NCBI GenBank assembly: GCA_903939755.1 | Contig: CAJAII010000034.1 | Location: 1-46,932 of the forward strand | Reading direction: 5' to 3' | Origin: an uncultured Flavobacteriales bacterium | Lineage (GTDB): Bacteria > Bacteroidota > Bacteroidia > Flavobacteriales_D > Crocinitomicaceae | Length of the DNA stretch: 46,932 bases | Program-made: the position numbers and the translations under genes | In this document: positions 25,744 through 35,384 of the stretch, one piece after another | Numbering within the stretch: position 1 is the first letter of the stretch | Layout of the letters: every line of letters starts with the position of its first letter | Notes under the pieces: generated by a model | What the model was told of the DNA's origin: nothing | Databases searched by the model: none | What the model saw: the letters and a program-made list of their open reading frames with translations, nothing else

Positions 25744-28196
25744 GGCTGCTGATTTTTTTAATTTGCTTCTTTCCCGTCCTAGTCATGGCGCAAAAAACAG
25801 TGATTTCTGGTAAAGTAGTCGATGAGTCCACTAAAGAAGGAATTGCAAATGTAAAAATTCAATTTTTCAATTCTAAAATAGGAGTGTTGAGTGATTCATT
25901 AGGCAATTTTAATTTGGAGACCTATTATGCCACAGACTCTTTACAATTTTCATTTCCTGGTTATACTACCGCACGATTCAAAGTTAAGACGGATCAAACA
26001 CAGTTTTTAAATGTGAAATTAACCGTTAAAACATCAAATTTTGAAGAAATTACAGTTTGCCCACCAGATGAATTGCCCTCAACTAGGCTTCATAAAAAAG
26101 TAATCGCACACAAAAAAGTCAACAACAGGGAAAAACTTGATGCATACGAATATGAGTTATACAATAAAATTCAACTAGATGGGAACAACCTTGGGGATAA
26201 ATTTAATCAGATTGGATTGGTAAAAAAACTTGATTTTGTATTGAATTATATGGATACTTCTGCAGAAGGACAAACTTTTCTACCACTCGTATTAAGTGAA
26301 TCTGTCTCCGATTTTTATTTCACTAATAATCCGAAAAATAAAAAGGAAGTGGTAAAAGCGACAAGGGTAACAGGGATAGAAAATTTCACAATTTCACAAT
26401 TTCTTGGAGACATGTATTTAGAAATAAATGTTTACGATAATATTATTGATTTATTCGGCAAATCTTTTATAAGCCCAATAGCGAATTATTCACGCTCATA
26501 TTACAAGTATTTTTTAGAAGACTCCACCTATATCGGAACGGATTGGTGCTATAAGTTACGCTTTATTCCAAAACGAAAAGGAGATTTAGTTTTTGAGGGT
26601 GAAATGTGGATTCATGACACCACCTATGCGGTCAAACAAATTAAAGCGAATATAGCTGGACTCGCTAATTTGAATTACATACAAGATTTTTATTTTGAAC
26701 AGGATTTCAAGCAAATTGAACAGGAAGTGTGGATGCTAACAAATGAAAAATTAATTGCAGATTTACGCTTAAAACAAGGCACAAAATTAATCGGTTTATA
26801 TGCTCGTAGATCTAGTTCCCGAAAAAACTTTGTGGTTAATACTAAGCGTCCGACAGAGTTTTATAAATCAGATAATACTGTCGAAATAATGGATGGCGCC
26901 ACTAATAAAACAAAAGAAGAATGGAGTGAATTAAGGCATTCTGCGCTTAACCTTAATGAGAAAGGAATTGATCTTATGATAGACTCTCTTAACAAAGCCC
27001 CATTATTTGTTAAATTAAAGAAGCTTACCTATTTCGCTTCAACGGGTTATTTTCCATTGGGAAAAGTAGAATTGGGAAGTGTATTTTCATTGTTAAGTTC
27101 CAATCCAGTAGAGAAATATCGCGTTTCGTTGGGACTTAGAACTTCTAATGATTTTTCAAGGCGCATTGAACTGGGAGGAACACTTGGGTATGGTTTTTTA
27201 GATCAACGTTGGAAATATGGTGCGCTAGTACGCTATAACGTAAGTACTAAGAAACGCGCTTTGTTGATAGGATACTACAATTTTAATATTGAGCAAATTG
27301 GTCAATCGCCAACTGCCGTTGCACTCGGTTCTACATTTGCCACTGTTTTTAGCACGGCGCCATTTGATAAATTAACGTTCGTGAAAAAAGTGGGTTTTAA
27401 CTTTGAAAAGGACGTGAAGAAAGATATTGTCATTTTCACAGGGATGGAGTGGAAACAATTTAACCCGTTGGGAGTAACGAGTTATTTGTGTTACAATCCT
27501 AGTTCACAAATTATAGATACCATAAGCCAAATCAGAACGGCAGAAATTACGGCACGATTTCGCTGGACTAAAGACGAAGAATTTATAAGCGGTGCTTTTG
27601 ACAGAACGAGTGTAACTTCGAGTTTTCCAATTCTTTCTGTTCAGGCCATTTTTGGAATAAAAGGAATTTTTGGGAGCCAATATAATTACCAGAAACTTGA
27701 ATTTCAACTCGAGCACAATACCCAAGTGGGTATATTTGGCAGGATGCGATACGGTGCTACAGCCGGGTATATTTTCGGAATGACGGCTTATCCTTTCTTG
27801 AAAGTTCATGAAGGCAATCAGTCTTTGTGGCTGCTAACATCCACATTTAACAAATTAAATTTTGTAGAATTTGTTTCTGACCGCTACGTTTCTGGTTTTA
27901 TTGAAAACCATTGGGAGGGATTATTTTTCGATCGTATTCCGCTTGTCAGTAAGTTGAAATTGCGCTTAGTTACCACCGGTCGGATAATGTACGGAGCCGT
28001 TAGTGAGCGACACAATCAAGTAATGCTAATGCCTTCTTTTGTTAAGAAATTTGGAAATATTCCTTATTCCGAACTTTCCATCGGGATTGAAAACATTTTT
28101 AAAGTATTACGTGTTGATTTGGTTTGGCGAATGACTCATAACACACCCGGAATAAGTCCCTTGGGCGTCCGAGCTAATTTTTCCTTCAATTTTTAG
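25740..28196 (+). CDS. DUF5686 / carboxypeptidase-regulatory-like outer-membrane protein
   Basis: An 818-residue protein with a signal peptide (ending VLVMAQ), a CarboxypepD_reg-like domain (about 20-100: VISGKVVDESTKEGIANVKI, DSLGNFNLET) and then the DUF5686 region (about 110-818) with WCYKLRFIPKRKGDLVFEGE and LTYFASTGYFPLGKVELGSV, ending in a barrel-like stretch (SPLGVRANFSFNF). DUF5686 proteins are widespread Bacteroidota outer-membrane proteins of unknown function. It overlaps tatC by 4 bases and lptB starts 12 bases later, so these form an envelope-biogenesis operon. Confidence 0.85.
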   Translation: MRLLIFLICFFPVLVMAQKTVISGKVVDESTKEGIANVKIQFFNSKIGVLSDSLGNFNLETYYATDSLQFSFPGYTTARFKVKTDQTQFLNVKLTVKTSNFEEITVCPPDELPSTRLHKKVIAHKKVNNREKLDAYEYELYNKIQLDGNNLGDKFNQIGLVKKLDFVLNYMDTSAEGQTFLPLVLSESVSDFYFTNNPKNKKEVVKATRVTGIENFTISQFLGDMYLEINVYDNIIDLFGKSFISPIANYSRSYYKYFLEDSTYIGTDWCYKLRFIPKRKGDLVFEGEMWIHDTTYAVKQIKANIAGLANLNYIQDFYFEQDFKQIEQEVWMLTNEKLIADLRLKQGTKLIGLYARRSSSRKNFVVNTKRPTEFYKSDNTVEIMDGATNKTKEEWSELRHSALNLNEKGIDLMIDSLNKAPLFVKLKKLTYFASTGYFPLGKVELGSVFSLLSSNPVEKYRVSLGLRTSNDFSRRIELGGTLGYGFLDQRWKYGALVRYNVSTKKRALLIGYYNFNIEQIGQSPTAVALGSTFATVFSTAPFDKLTFVKKVGFNFEKDVKKDIVIFTGMEWKQFNPLGVTSYLCYNPSSQIIDTISQIRTAEITARFRWTKDEEFISGAFDRTSVTSSFPILSVQAIFGIKGIFGSQYNYQKLEFQLEHNTQVGIFGRMRYGATAGYIFGMTAYPFLKVHEGNQSLWLLTSTFNKLNFVEFVSDRYVSGFIENHWEGLFFDRIPLVSKLKLRLVTTGRIMYGAVSERHNQVMLMPSFVKKFGNIPYSELSIGIENIFKVLRVDLVWRMTHNTPGISPLGVRANFSFNF

Positions 28197-28208
28197 TAAT
28201 TTAGCCAA

Positions 28209-28934
28209 GTGAAATTATTTACAACAAGCATCAAAAAAACATACAGAGGCCGACCGGTGGTTGATGGTGTGTCTGTAGAAGTAAATCAAGGCGAAATTGT
28301 TGGTTTGTTAGGGCCAAATGGTGCCGGGAAAACAACTTCTTTCTACATGATTGTAGGATTAGTTAGGCCAGATCAAGGACAAGTTTTTCTTGATGAGTTG
28401 GAAATCACAAAATTACCGATGTATAAAAGAGCCCAACTAGGAATTGGGTATCTTCCACAGGAGGTTTCTGTTTTTAGGAAACTAAGTGTAGAAGATAATA
28501 TCATGGCAATTCTTGAAATGACACCCTTGACATCCGCTCAAAGGTCGGAAAAATTAGAAACGCTATTGGAAGAGTTTGGTCTTGTCCATATTCGAAAAAA
28601 TTTAGGAAATCGTTTGTCTGGTGGAGAAAAAAGACGGACTGAAATCGCCCGTGCACTTGCTACTGACCCCAAATTTATCCTGCTTGATGAACCGTTCGCC
28701 GGGGTAGATCCTATTGCAGTGGAAGATATTCAAAGTATAATTTCTGAATTAAGAAAACGTAATATTGGAATCTTAATAACGGATCATAATGTGCAAGAAA
28801 CACTTTCTATCACAGACAGAGCCTATTTGCTTTTTGAAGGTAAAATTTTGAAATCAGGCACCGCAGAAGAACTTGCTGCAGACGAACAGGTAAGAAAGGT
28901 TTATTTGGGTCAAAATTTTGTCCTGCGGAAGTAA
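28209..28934 (+). CDS. lptB: LPS export ABC transporter ATP-binding protein LptB
   Basis: The ATPase that powers extraction of lipopolysaccharide from the inner membrane together with LptFG and LptC. The 241-residue protein has Walker [11 protein letters not shown] (about 35-44), signature [15 protein letters not shown] (about 136), Walker [18 protein letters not shown] and the switch His in [10 protein letters not shown]. The LptB hallmark is the tail [18 protein letters not shown]. Start is GTG at 28209; no ATG keeps the N-terminus [14 protein letters not shown]. The stop is 3 bases from the stop of the convergent PKD gene, leaving no room for a terminator. Confidence 0.95.
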   Translation: MKLFTTSIKKTYRGRPVVDGVSVEVNQGEIVGLLGPNGAGKTTSFYMIVGLVRPDQGQVFLDELEITKLPMYKRAQLGIGYLPQEVSVFRKLSVEDNIMAILEMTPLTSAQRSEKLETLLEEFGLVHIRKNLGNRLSGGEKRRTEIARALATDPKFILLDEPFAGVDPIAVEDIQSIISELRKRNIGILITDHNVQETLSITDRAYLLFEGKILKSGTAEELAADEQVRKVYLGQNFVLRK

Positions 28935-28937
28935 GGC

Positions 28938-31613
28938 TTACTTGAGTAGGTTGACAGAGCCAGTGAGTATTTGCCATGCACTTGGAATATGGCAAGGCTT
29001 ATATTTCAAAACGTAGGCATAAACGCCATCAGGACTTATCATCCCTCGGTATTTTCCATCCCATCCCATTTCTTTGTTATCCGTTCTAAAAACTAATTCC
29101 CCCCAACGATTGTATACACAAAACTCCCAATCAATAATTTCAAAATCGGTAATGGGTTTGAAAACATCGTTTTTACCATCCTCATCAGGAATAAAGGTAT
29201 TAGGTATGTAAAGAGTAAATGGACTTACCTTAACAGTACAAATGGCGGAGTCTTTACAGCCAAAATTATTGGAAACTATTTGAACTGGGTTGTCGGTTCC
29301 TGACACAACGTATTCATGCGAAAAATTAGCTATGGTAGATGAAAAGCCATAGTGATCGAAGTAGTAAAGGTAAGTGGAAGCTCCAATTGACTCATCGATA
29401 AAATTAACGGTATTATCGCAAACATCTACCTCGGTTGGATTAACACTAAATCCTGCAATCGGTGACGGGTGAACGGTAACTAGATCTTGTTGAAGCATGT
29501 ACAGGGTGTCAATACATCCTTCGAGGGTAATTAAGGTTAATCCGACACTATAGGTGCCGACTTGATAATAGACATGGGTCGCATTTTGAGAAGTCGACGT
29601 TCCCCCATCGCCAAAGTCCCACGAGTAGATGGTGTTGCCGTCTGAAGTACTCGTATTAATAAAGGTGGCAGTAGATGGGGCGCATTGCAAAGTGTTTAGG
29701 AAAACGTAATCAATGGTAGGCTCAAAATACACGTATACTTGTTGAACGACTGAATCTATACAATTGTCAAAACTACCGTAAAGTGTAACAGGATGAAAGC
29801 CGGAACTCAAGTAGGAAACATCGTTTACGTCTATACTGGTTGAGTTGGATGGGGTAGCACTTGCGCCAAAGTCCCACCAATAAGTACTGTTGGGCGGCCC
29901 GCTCACCGTTGCGTCAAAATCGTATAATCCGCCATTGATGCAAAGTGAATCATTGTGCGTAAAACTTAATAAAAGGGGCTCATATACTGTAATTTGCACA
30001 TCACTTGTATCCGAGCAATTTAGGCCTGAGCTAGCGATTAATTGTACCGTATAGTTGCCGGGACTCGTATAGGTATAGCTTGGAGAAAAGGCCGCACTAA
30101 CATCTGTATTTATGCCTGGCACGCCAAAATCCCATTGATATAGAATACTATTACTTGAGGAGTTGCCAAATGGAATGGTGTAGCCAAGGCAGGAAAGATC
30201 TGGAGGAACAAGTATGTTGGAAACTGCTTGGCCAAAAATATATATGGAATCAGTAAAACTGGTTTGACATTCCCCATTATCTCCGTTGAGGGTTATGGTA
30301 TGAAAACCGGGCGTTGTATAATTGATCGTTGGACCAGCTAAACCATTCGAACTTGCTTGGGAAGCATTGGCATCAAAAGTCCAATTATAGGTACCTATAT
30401 TGGGAGAACTAGAGATTCCAACGAAATTAAATTCGTTTCCAATAATGCACAACGAATCTTCTGCGGTCCATGAAATAGAAAAAGGGTTATTCACTATTAT
30501 TGAAATATACGCCGTATCTGTACATGGCATTCCTGGATTAACAATTAATTGTGCTTGGTAAGTACCAGGCGTTGGATATGTATAGTTAGGTTCAAAGTTA
30601 TTGCTAACGTCAGCTGTCGTTCCCGGCACGCCAAAATTCCAGGCGTAGCTGGTTCCTCCGTAAGAATTATTATCAAACTGAACATTTAATCCTTGGCAAT
30701 AGGAAATAAATGTGGGCAGCTGTTCTTGTGTAGGAAGAATCGCTTGCATCGTGATGTTACAGTTGAAAACACGGAATAAAAAATCACGGACAGTTTCCCC
30801 GATGATAACACCATTTCTAATTTCTTGGACACGAACACCTACCACAAATAAGCCGATCATATTAGGATTTACATTTAAAATTCCTGTAACTGGATTTATG
30901 GATACGGATGATCCGGGACCTAATGGCGAAGCGGCATTGAAACCTCCAGCCCAATTTACAGGTGGGTATGGTGGTGGCGGTGCCTGCAAAGGCATCGGAT
31001 TTGCTGAGCTTGCACCAGAGTTTGGAGTAACTAATGAATAGACTAATTGATCACCATCGGGATCAGTTGCAACATGGTTGAACACTAAATTGTCGTTGTT
31101 GCAAAGTAGAATAGGGGGATAATTCACAAAGCGTGGACTGCTGTTTTGATAGTAGTTGGAGCCGGAACCAGGAACGGTCGTGCTTAGTGTAATACCCGTA
31201 TCATCTGGATTGATTAGGTTGGTGACATTTGGTCCTCGACAACACCGTTGGTAGGATATCGTATAACCATTTGGTGATGGAGGCAAAGTAACTACAACGG
31301 TATAAATGGCTCTTTCCACACAAATATTTGTCGGTGGGGTGGCACAAGGATTATTAAAGATCACAGGTAATACTGTACTGCCAGGAAATGGCACATCGAT
31401 ATTTTGATACAATGAGTTCCCTCCTATATAGATGGATAACTTCAAAGGATTGTCGTATTCTGCTCCTGTGGAGTTGCAATCGCGGTAAAGGGTAATAAAA
31501 AAACGATATTGATTATTTCCAAGGTAATTATAGTAGATATCACCACCAATAATGTGCGAAGCAAATAATGGTTTCGAGAACAAGATAAAACAACAAAGAA
31601 TAAATATCCTCAT
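28938..31613 (-). CDS. PKD-repeat surface protein with T9SS type B (CHU_C) sorting domain
   Basis: An 891-residue secreted adhesin-like protein. Signal peptide ends KPLFAS; the mature N-terminus HIIGGDIYYNYLGNNQYRF and LYRDC is a conserved start in Bacteroidota PKD proteins. At least five PKD-like domains follow (YAWNFGVPG, YNWTFDANAS, YQWDFGVPG, YWWDFGASA, YSWDFGDGG with closing GTYxVxL strands). The last 95 residues are a CHU_C type B sorting domain (LYIPNTFIPDEDGKNDVFKP, VYNRWGELVFRTDN, GWDGKYRG, PDGVYAYVL, GSVNLLK). It is therefore T9SS cargo. No PorP/SprF gene is adjacent, so it must use one elsewhere. Confidence 0.9.
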   Translation of the reverse strand: MRIFILCCFILFSKPLFASHIIGGDIYYNYLGNNQYRFFITLYRDCNSTGAEYDNPLKLSIYIGGNSLYQNIDVPFPGSTVLPVIFNNPCATPPTNICVERAIYTVVVTLPPSPNGYTISYQRCCRGPNVTNLINPDDTGITLSTTVPGSGSNYYQNSSPRFVNYPPILLCNNDNLVFNHVATDPDGDQLVYSLVTPNSGASSANPMPLQAPPPPYPPVNWAGGFNAASPLGPGSSVSINPVTGILNVNPNMIGLFVVGVRVQEIRNGVIIGETVRDFLFRVFNCNITMQAILPTQEQLPTFISYCQGLNVQFDNNSYGGTSYAWNFGVPGTTADVSNNFEPNYTYPTPGTYQAQLIVNPGMPCTDTAYISIIVNNPFSISWTAEDSLCIIGNEFNFVGISSSPNIGTYNWTFDANASQASSNGLAGPTINYTTPGFHTITLNGDNGECQTSFTDSIYIFGQAVSNILVPPDLSCLGYTIPFGNSSSNSILYQWDFGVPGINTDVSAAFSPSYTYTSPGNYTVQLIASSGLNCSDTSDVQITVYEPLLLSFTHNDSLCINGGLYDFDATVSGPPNSTYWWDFGASATPSNSTSIDVNDVSYLSSGFHPVTLYGSFDNCIDSVVQQVYVYFEPTIDYVFLNTLQCAPSTATFINTSTSDGNTIYSWDFGDGGTSTSQNATHVYYQVGTYSVGLTLITLEGCIDTLYMLQQDLVTVHPSPIAGFSVNPTEVDVCDNTVNFIDESIGASTYLYYFDHYGFSSTIANFSHEYVVSGTDNPVQIVSNNFGCKDSAICTVKVSPFTLYIPNTFIPDEDGKNDVFKPITDFEIIDWEFCVYNRWGELVFRTDNKEMGWDGKYRGMISPDGVYAYVLKYKPCHIPSAWQILTGSVNLLK

Positions 31614-31658
31614 AGCTTGGTTAGACGTAAAGTTAAGCCAAATGTTTGCTTTAAAAAA

Positions 31659-32447
31659 TCATTTACTTTGTTCAAAATTGTAAATAGAAAAATTGTAACA
31701 AAAACCACCCCAATTTTCTATGGCTGAGCCATCAATTATTTTTCCATTTCCGTCCGCTATAAATGACAATTCCTTGTCATAAAAATGGTTTGCTGCTTTA
31801 TTATAATAAACCTTTCGTGTGGGATGTTCCGGAGAACATAAATTAAATGTTTCCCCTGTTATTTTTTGATTAATCACCATTGAAACCGCACGAATCACGT
31901 CTGCTTGGTGGATTAAATTAACGGGTGTTTCTCCATCGCTAATTGGCATTTCTTTTTTAATAAGTTGATTTATAGGATGTCTTCCTGGCCCAATTAAGCC
32001 ACCCAATCGTAACACACAATATTTTTTTTGTTTTAAAACGTGTTCTTCTGCTTGGACCAATGGGTGGTTTATTTTCCGTGGACTAGCCTCATTTAATAAC
32101 CCGATCGTGTCCAGATATACACTGGTGGAGCTTAGAAAAATAACTTGGGTCTTTGATGGAAAAGAGGCTAGTAATGAAGAAATGATGGCAGGATAATTAA
32201 CAAATCCAGTGGGTGGTAAACCGATAATTAACACGTCTGTTTTGAGTGATTTGTTGTCCAATAAATTTATACTTACGAAGGCTTCGGTGAATTCCAGGCC
32301 TATTGGAGACCAACCTTTATTTTTTATAAACACCTGTTTATCTACTTTTCTAGATGACATTACTAGATCAAAACCCTCCTTATACAATGATTCTGCTAGT
32401 GGAATTCCGATCCACCCTCCTCCAATAATTGTTATTTTTTCTTTCAT
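31659..32447 (-). CDS. NAD(P)-binding SDR-type epimerase/dehydratase-like protein
   Basis: From the ATG at 32447 the protein is 262 residues and starts with a Rossmann fold: KITIIGGGWIGIPLAESLYK, the GxGxxG-type loop (GGGWIG). Reading from an upstream ATG would cross into the lpd leader and adds no conserved residues. VIIGLPPTGFV, VIFLSSTSVYLD, LVQAEEHVLKQKKYCVLRLGG and NLIHQADVIRA fit extended SDR / YeeZ-type proteins; the catalytic YxxxK is not obvious, as in atypical SDRs. Substrate unknown. Divergent from lpd with 42 bases between them. Confidence 0.75.
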   Translation of the reverse strand: MKEKITIIGGGWIGIPLAESLYKEGFDLVMSSRKVDKQVFIKNKGWSPIGLEFTEAFVSINLLDNKSLKTDVLIIGLPPTGFVNYPAIISSLLASFPSKTQVIFLSSTSVYLDTIGLLNEASPRKINHPLVQAEEHVLKQKKYCVLRLGGLIGPGRHPINQLIKKEMPISDGETPVNLIHQADVIRAVSMVINQKITGETFNLCSPEHPTRKVYYNKAANHFYDKELSFIADGNGKIIDGSAIENWGGFCYNFSIYNFEQSK

Positions 32448-32462
32448 TATCTTATTAAGTCT

Positions 32463-32470
32463 TAACTTTG
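32463..32470 (+). promoter_or_regulatory. -7 element of lpd
   Basis: TAACTTTG matches TAnnTTTG and ends 19 bases before the lpd ATG, the usual distance for a short leader. The -33 TTG is not clear. Confidence 0.5.
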
Positions 32471-32489
32471 CGATTATAAAGATACGAAG

Positions 32490-33893
32490 ATGGGTACTTA
32501 TGACGTAATTATTATTGGCTCTGGACCTGGCGGTTATGTTTCTGCCATACGATGTGCTCAATTAGGAATGAAGACTGCAATTGTTGAAAAATACAAAACG
32601 CTTGGTGGAACCTGCTTAAATGTTGGGTGTATTCCATCAAAGGCCTTGTTAGATTCTTCCGAACATTTTTTCAATGCGAAGCATAATTTTACCGAGCATG
32701 GAATTGACTTGGTGGGATTAAAAGCAAACATGGAACAAATGATCCACCGTAAAAATGAGGTGGTTAGCCAAACGTGTTCAGGTGTTAAGTTTTTAATGGA
32801 TAAAAATAAAATCGATGTGCATTATGGCTTAGGTTCTTTTGTCGATAAGAATTCCGTTTCAGTGAAAAGTGAGGACGGTTCAGAAACAGTGATAACCGCA
32901 AAAAACATCATCATTGCTACTGGATCAAAACCCAATTTCTTCCCAGGAATGGAACCGGATAAAAAGCGGATTATTACTTCTACGGAAGCACTTAACATGA
33001 AAGAAATTCCCAAAAAAATGTTGGTGATAGGCGCTGGCGTTATTGGCTTAGAATTAGGTTCTGTATTTAGTCGATTGGGCAGTGAAATTGAGGTAATTGA
33101 ATTCGCCGCGACTTTATTACCCACGATGGATGGAACGATTGGGAAAGAATTTTCAAAAATTTTAAAGAAAGAAGGATTTAAGTTCCAAATGGAACACCGT
33201 GTTCAAAAGGTTGTGAACAAGGGAAAATCAGTGGTAGTTACCGCCTTAAATAAAAAAGAGGAAACAGTAACTTTTGAAGCGGATTATTGCTTGGTTGCGG
33301 TTGGAAGAAAAGCATACACAGAAGGATTGAATCTTGCTAATGCGGGACTTACCGCTAATAATCGCGGACAAGTAGAGGTGAATGAAAATCTACAGACAGC
33401 CGTACCTACTATTTTTGCTATTGGCGATGTCGTGAGGGGTTCAATGCTTGCTCATAAAGCGGAAGAAGAAGGCGTGTTTGTTGCTGAGTTTATGGCGGGA
33501 CAAAAACCACACATTAATTATAATTTAATTCCAGGAGTTGTGTACACGTGGCCTGAAGTGGCTGCCGTTGGAAAAACGGAGGAAGAAATTAAGGCGATGG
33601 GTATCGAATATAAAGTAGGTAGTTTTCCCATCAAAGCACTCGGAAGAGCGCGGGCGAGCATGGATACTTCGGGATTGATAAAAATTATTGCGGATAAAAA
33701 TACGGATGAGGTCTTGGGTGTACATATGATTGCCCCTCGCGCAGCTGATTTAATTATGGAAGCGGTTGTGGCAATGGAATACAGAGCTTCAGCGGAGGAT
33801 ATAGTTCGGATTTGTCATCCTCACCCAACGTATTCTGAAGCGATGAAGGAAGCGGCCATGGCGGCAACCGATAATCGCGCAATGCATATCTAA
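32490..33893 (+). CDS. lpdA: dihydrolipoyl dehydrogenase
   Basis: Reoxidises dihydrolipoamide with NAD+, the E3 component of pyruvate and 2-oxoglutarate dehydrogenases and the glycine cleavage system. The 467-residue protein has the FAD loop IIGSGPGGYVSAIR (about 7-20), the redox disulphide GGTCLNVGCIPSKALL (about 39-54), the NAD loop VIGAGVIGLELGSVFSRLG, IFAIGDVVRGSMLAHKAEEEG and the C-terminal HPHPTYSEAMKEAA with the catalytic His-Glu pair. Full length. E1/E2 genes are not adjacent. Its stop abuts the aroE stop with no gap. Confidence 0.95.
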   Translation: MGTYDVIIIGSGPGGYVSAIRCAQLGMKTAIVEKYKTLGGTCLNVGCIPSKALLDSSEHFFNAKHNFTEHGIDLVGLKANMEQMIHRKNEVVSQTCSGVKFLMDKNKIDVHYGLGSFVDKNSVSVKSEDGSETVITAKNIIIATGSKPNFFPGMEPDKKRIITSTEALNMKEIPKKMLVIGAGVIGLELGSVFSRLGSEIEVIEFAATLLPTMDGTIGKEFSKILKKEGFKFQMEHRVQKVVNKGKSVVVTALNKKEETVTFEADYCLVAVGRKAYTEGLNLANAGLTANNRGQVEVNENLQTAVPTIFAIGDVVRGSMLAHKAEEEGVFVAEFMAGQKPHINYNLIPGVVYTWPEVAAVGKTEEEIKAMGIEYKVGSFPIKALGRARASMDTSGLIKIIADKNTDEVLGVHMIAPRAADLIMEAVVAMEYRASAEDIVRICHPHPTYSEAMKEAAMAATDNRAMHI

Positions 33894-34622
33894 TTAGTTA
33901 TTCCATAAGGACCAACTTTTCATTGCTTGCGCTTTCAACATGCCTTCTCCATTCATTATGGTGGCACCTTGATTTTCAGCTTTTTGAAGAAACATTGATT
34001 TTATTGGGTTGTAAATTAAATCGATGACCAAATGGTCTTTGCCAATACCTTCGTAGGGGAGGGGTAAGAAATCAGCACTATTCGGAAAAATTCCCACCGG
34101 AGTGCAATTAACCATTAATTTACAAGCGTTTAGCATTTGCAGATTAACTTCTGAGTAGTTAAAGTGTTTATTCCTCCCAAGGGGATCGCGACTGATAATA
34201 ATCACATCCACCCCAATTTCTTTTAAAACACTTGCGACTGCTTTTGCGGCACCTCCTGTCCCAAAAATAAGGGCCCGCTCATGTTGATTGTTTAGAAATG
34301 GTTTGATGGCCTGCTTAAATCCAAAAGCATCGGTATTGTAGCCAATTTTTTTATCTCCATCGAAGACAATAGTGTTCACGGCGCCAATCTTTTCTGCAAT
34401 GGGGTCGAGCTCATCTAAAAATGGAATAACACGTTCTTTGTATGGAATAGTCACATTAAGTCCAGCTGGTTTGAGGTCGTATACCGATTGAATGTCTTCG
34501 ATAGCTGCTAGTTCAAAGTTTTGGTATTTTGCAAAAATATTTTCAGTTACAAAGTAATCTGAAAAAAAGTCGGCAGAAAAAGAATGTTGCAGTGTTTTTC
34601 CAACTAAACCGTATACTTTCAT
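33894..34622 (-). CDS. aroE: shikimate dehydrogenase (NADP+)
   Basis: Reduces 3-dehydroshikimate to shikimate in aromatic amino-acid synthesis. The 242-residue protein shows the N-terminal GLVGKTLQHSFSADFFSDYF (substrate Ser), NVTIPYKERVIPFLDE with the catalytic Lys, GAVNTIV, GYNTDAFGFKQA (catalytic Asp), the NADP loop FGTGGAAKAVASVLKE and VNCTPVGIFP. Slightly shorter than the usual 270-280 but with all active-site residues. It is the last gene of a minus-strand run: small secreted protein, M15 peptidase, aroE (gaps 6 and 18 bases). Confidence 0.93.
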   Translation of the reverse strand: MKVYGLVGKTLQHSFSADFFSDYFVTENIFAKYQNFELAAIEDIQSVYDLKPAGLNVTIPYKERVIPFLDELDPIAEKIGAVNTIVFDGDKKIGYNTDAFGFKQAIKPFLNNQHERALIFGTGGAAKAVASVLKEIGVDVIIISRDPLGRNKHFNYSEVNLQMLNACKLMVNCTPVGIFPNSADFLPLPYEGIGKDHLVIDLIYNPIKSMFLQKAENQGATIMNGEGMLKAQAMKSWSLWNN

Positions 34623-34640
34623 TCTCTATTATCTTTTTGC

Positions 34641-35378
34641 TTATAACAATTCTGGGCGATATTCGAAATGCATGGTGTCAAAATGGGACCATTTGCCTCC
34701 CCAAATAAAGCCATGTTTCTCAAAAATATCAACGATTCCTTGCGGAATTTTATTTTGATATTTTGGCTTCGCATTCTCATCGGTACAGCCACAAGCCCAT
34801 TGCCAGTAATTGGAATAGCTCGTATTTAAATCAATGGTAATTCCAAAAGAATGATTGCTTAGTCTTTTTGTGCCGTTAATGTATCGCCAATTGAAAGTTC
34901 CGCCAATATTCGTTAAATATTTTTTCCATTCTGGATGTTTATCCAGTTCTTCAGAAATGGCTTTAAGTTCTAAATGCGCATTGTTCACTTTACTAAATTG
35001 AAAGGTTTGATTCACCAATTTGGGGCACCACACCACATTTACCAAATTCTTAACAACGGCTTCTCTCGTTGCCCCATACATTTTTTTGAAAAACGCCTCA
35101 TTTCGAATTCTTCCGGCATCGCTAAGTTGATTTTCAGTGATCGTGCCTTTTGTATAGGTATAATAAAATTGGTCTTGAATATCAGGCTTTTCTAGCAGTT
35201 CAGTTGTGCCTTTTGCCATTTTATCATCATAGATTAATTTTGTGCCATCATGAAAATAAATATAGTTTTCGCTAATGTGATGTATAGAAAATGGGTAGGC
35301 CTGAACTAGTTTATCAACCGATTTTTTCTCGGGAACTAGGGTGAATGAAAGTAAGAAGAGGAAAAATACAGCTCTCAT
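34641..35378 (-). CDS. M15 family metallopeptidase (peptidoglycan endo/carboxypeptidase)
   Basis: A 245-residue exported protein (signal peptide MRAVFFLFLLSFTLVP). The catalytic domain is C-terminal: SNHSFGITIDLN gives zinc ligands H176 and D183, and WSHFDTMHFEYRPEL gives catalytic D234 and ligand H237, the HxxxxxxD...DxxH pattern of the VanY/L-Ala-D-Glu endopeptidase family. It would cleave peptidoglycan peptides in the periplasm. Residues 20-130 form an N-terminal region with no family I can name. A copy of its 5' end survives at 35873-35971 as part of a duplication. Confidence 0.88.
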   Translation of the reverse strand: MRAVFFLFLLSFTLVPEKKSVDKLVQAYPFSIHHISENYIYFHDGTKLIYDDKMAKGTTELLEKPDIQDQFYYTYTKGTITENQLSDAGRIRNEAFFKKMYGATREAVVKNLVNVVWCPKLVNQTFQFSKVNNAHLELKAISEELDKHPEWKKYLTNIGGTFNWRYINGTKRLSNHSFGITIDLNTSYSNYWQWACGCTDENAKPKYQNKIPQGIVDIFEKHGFIWGGKWSHFDTMHFEYRPELL

Positions 35379-35384
35379 TAATGG

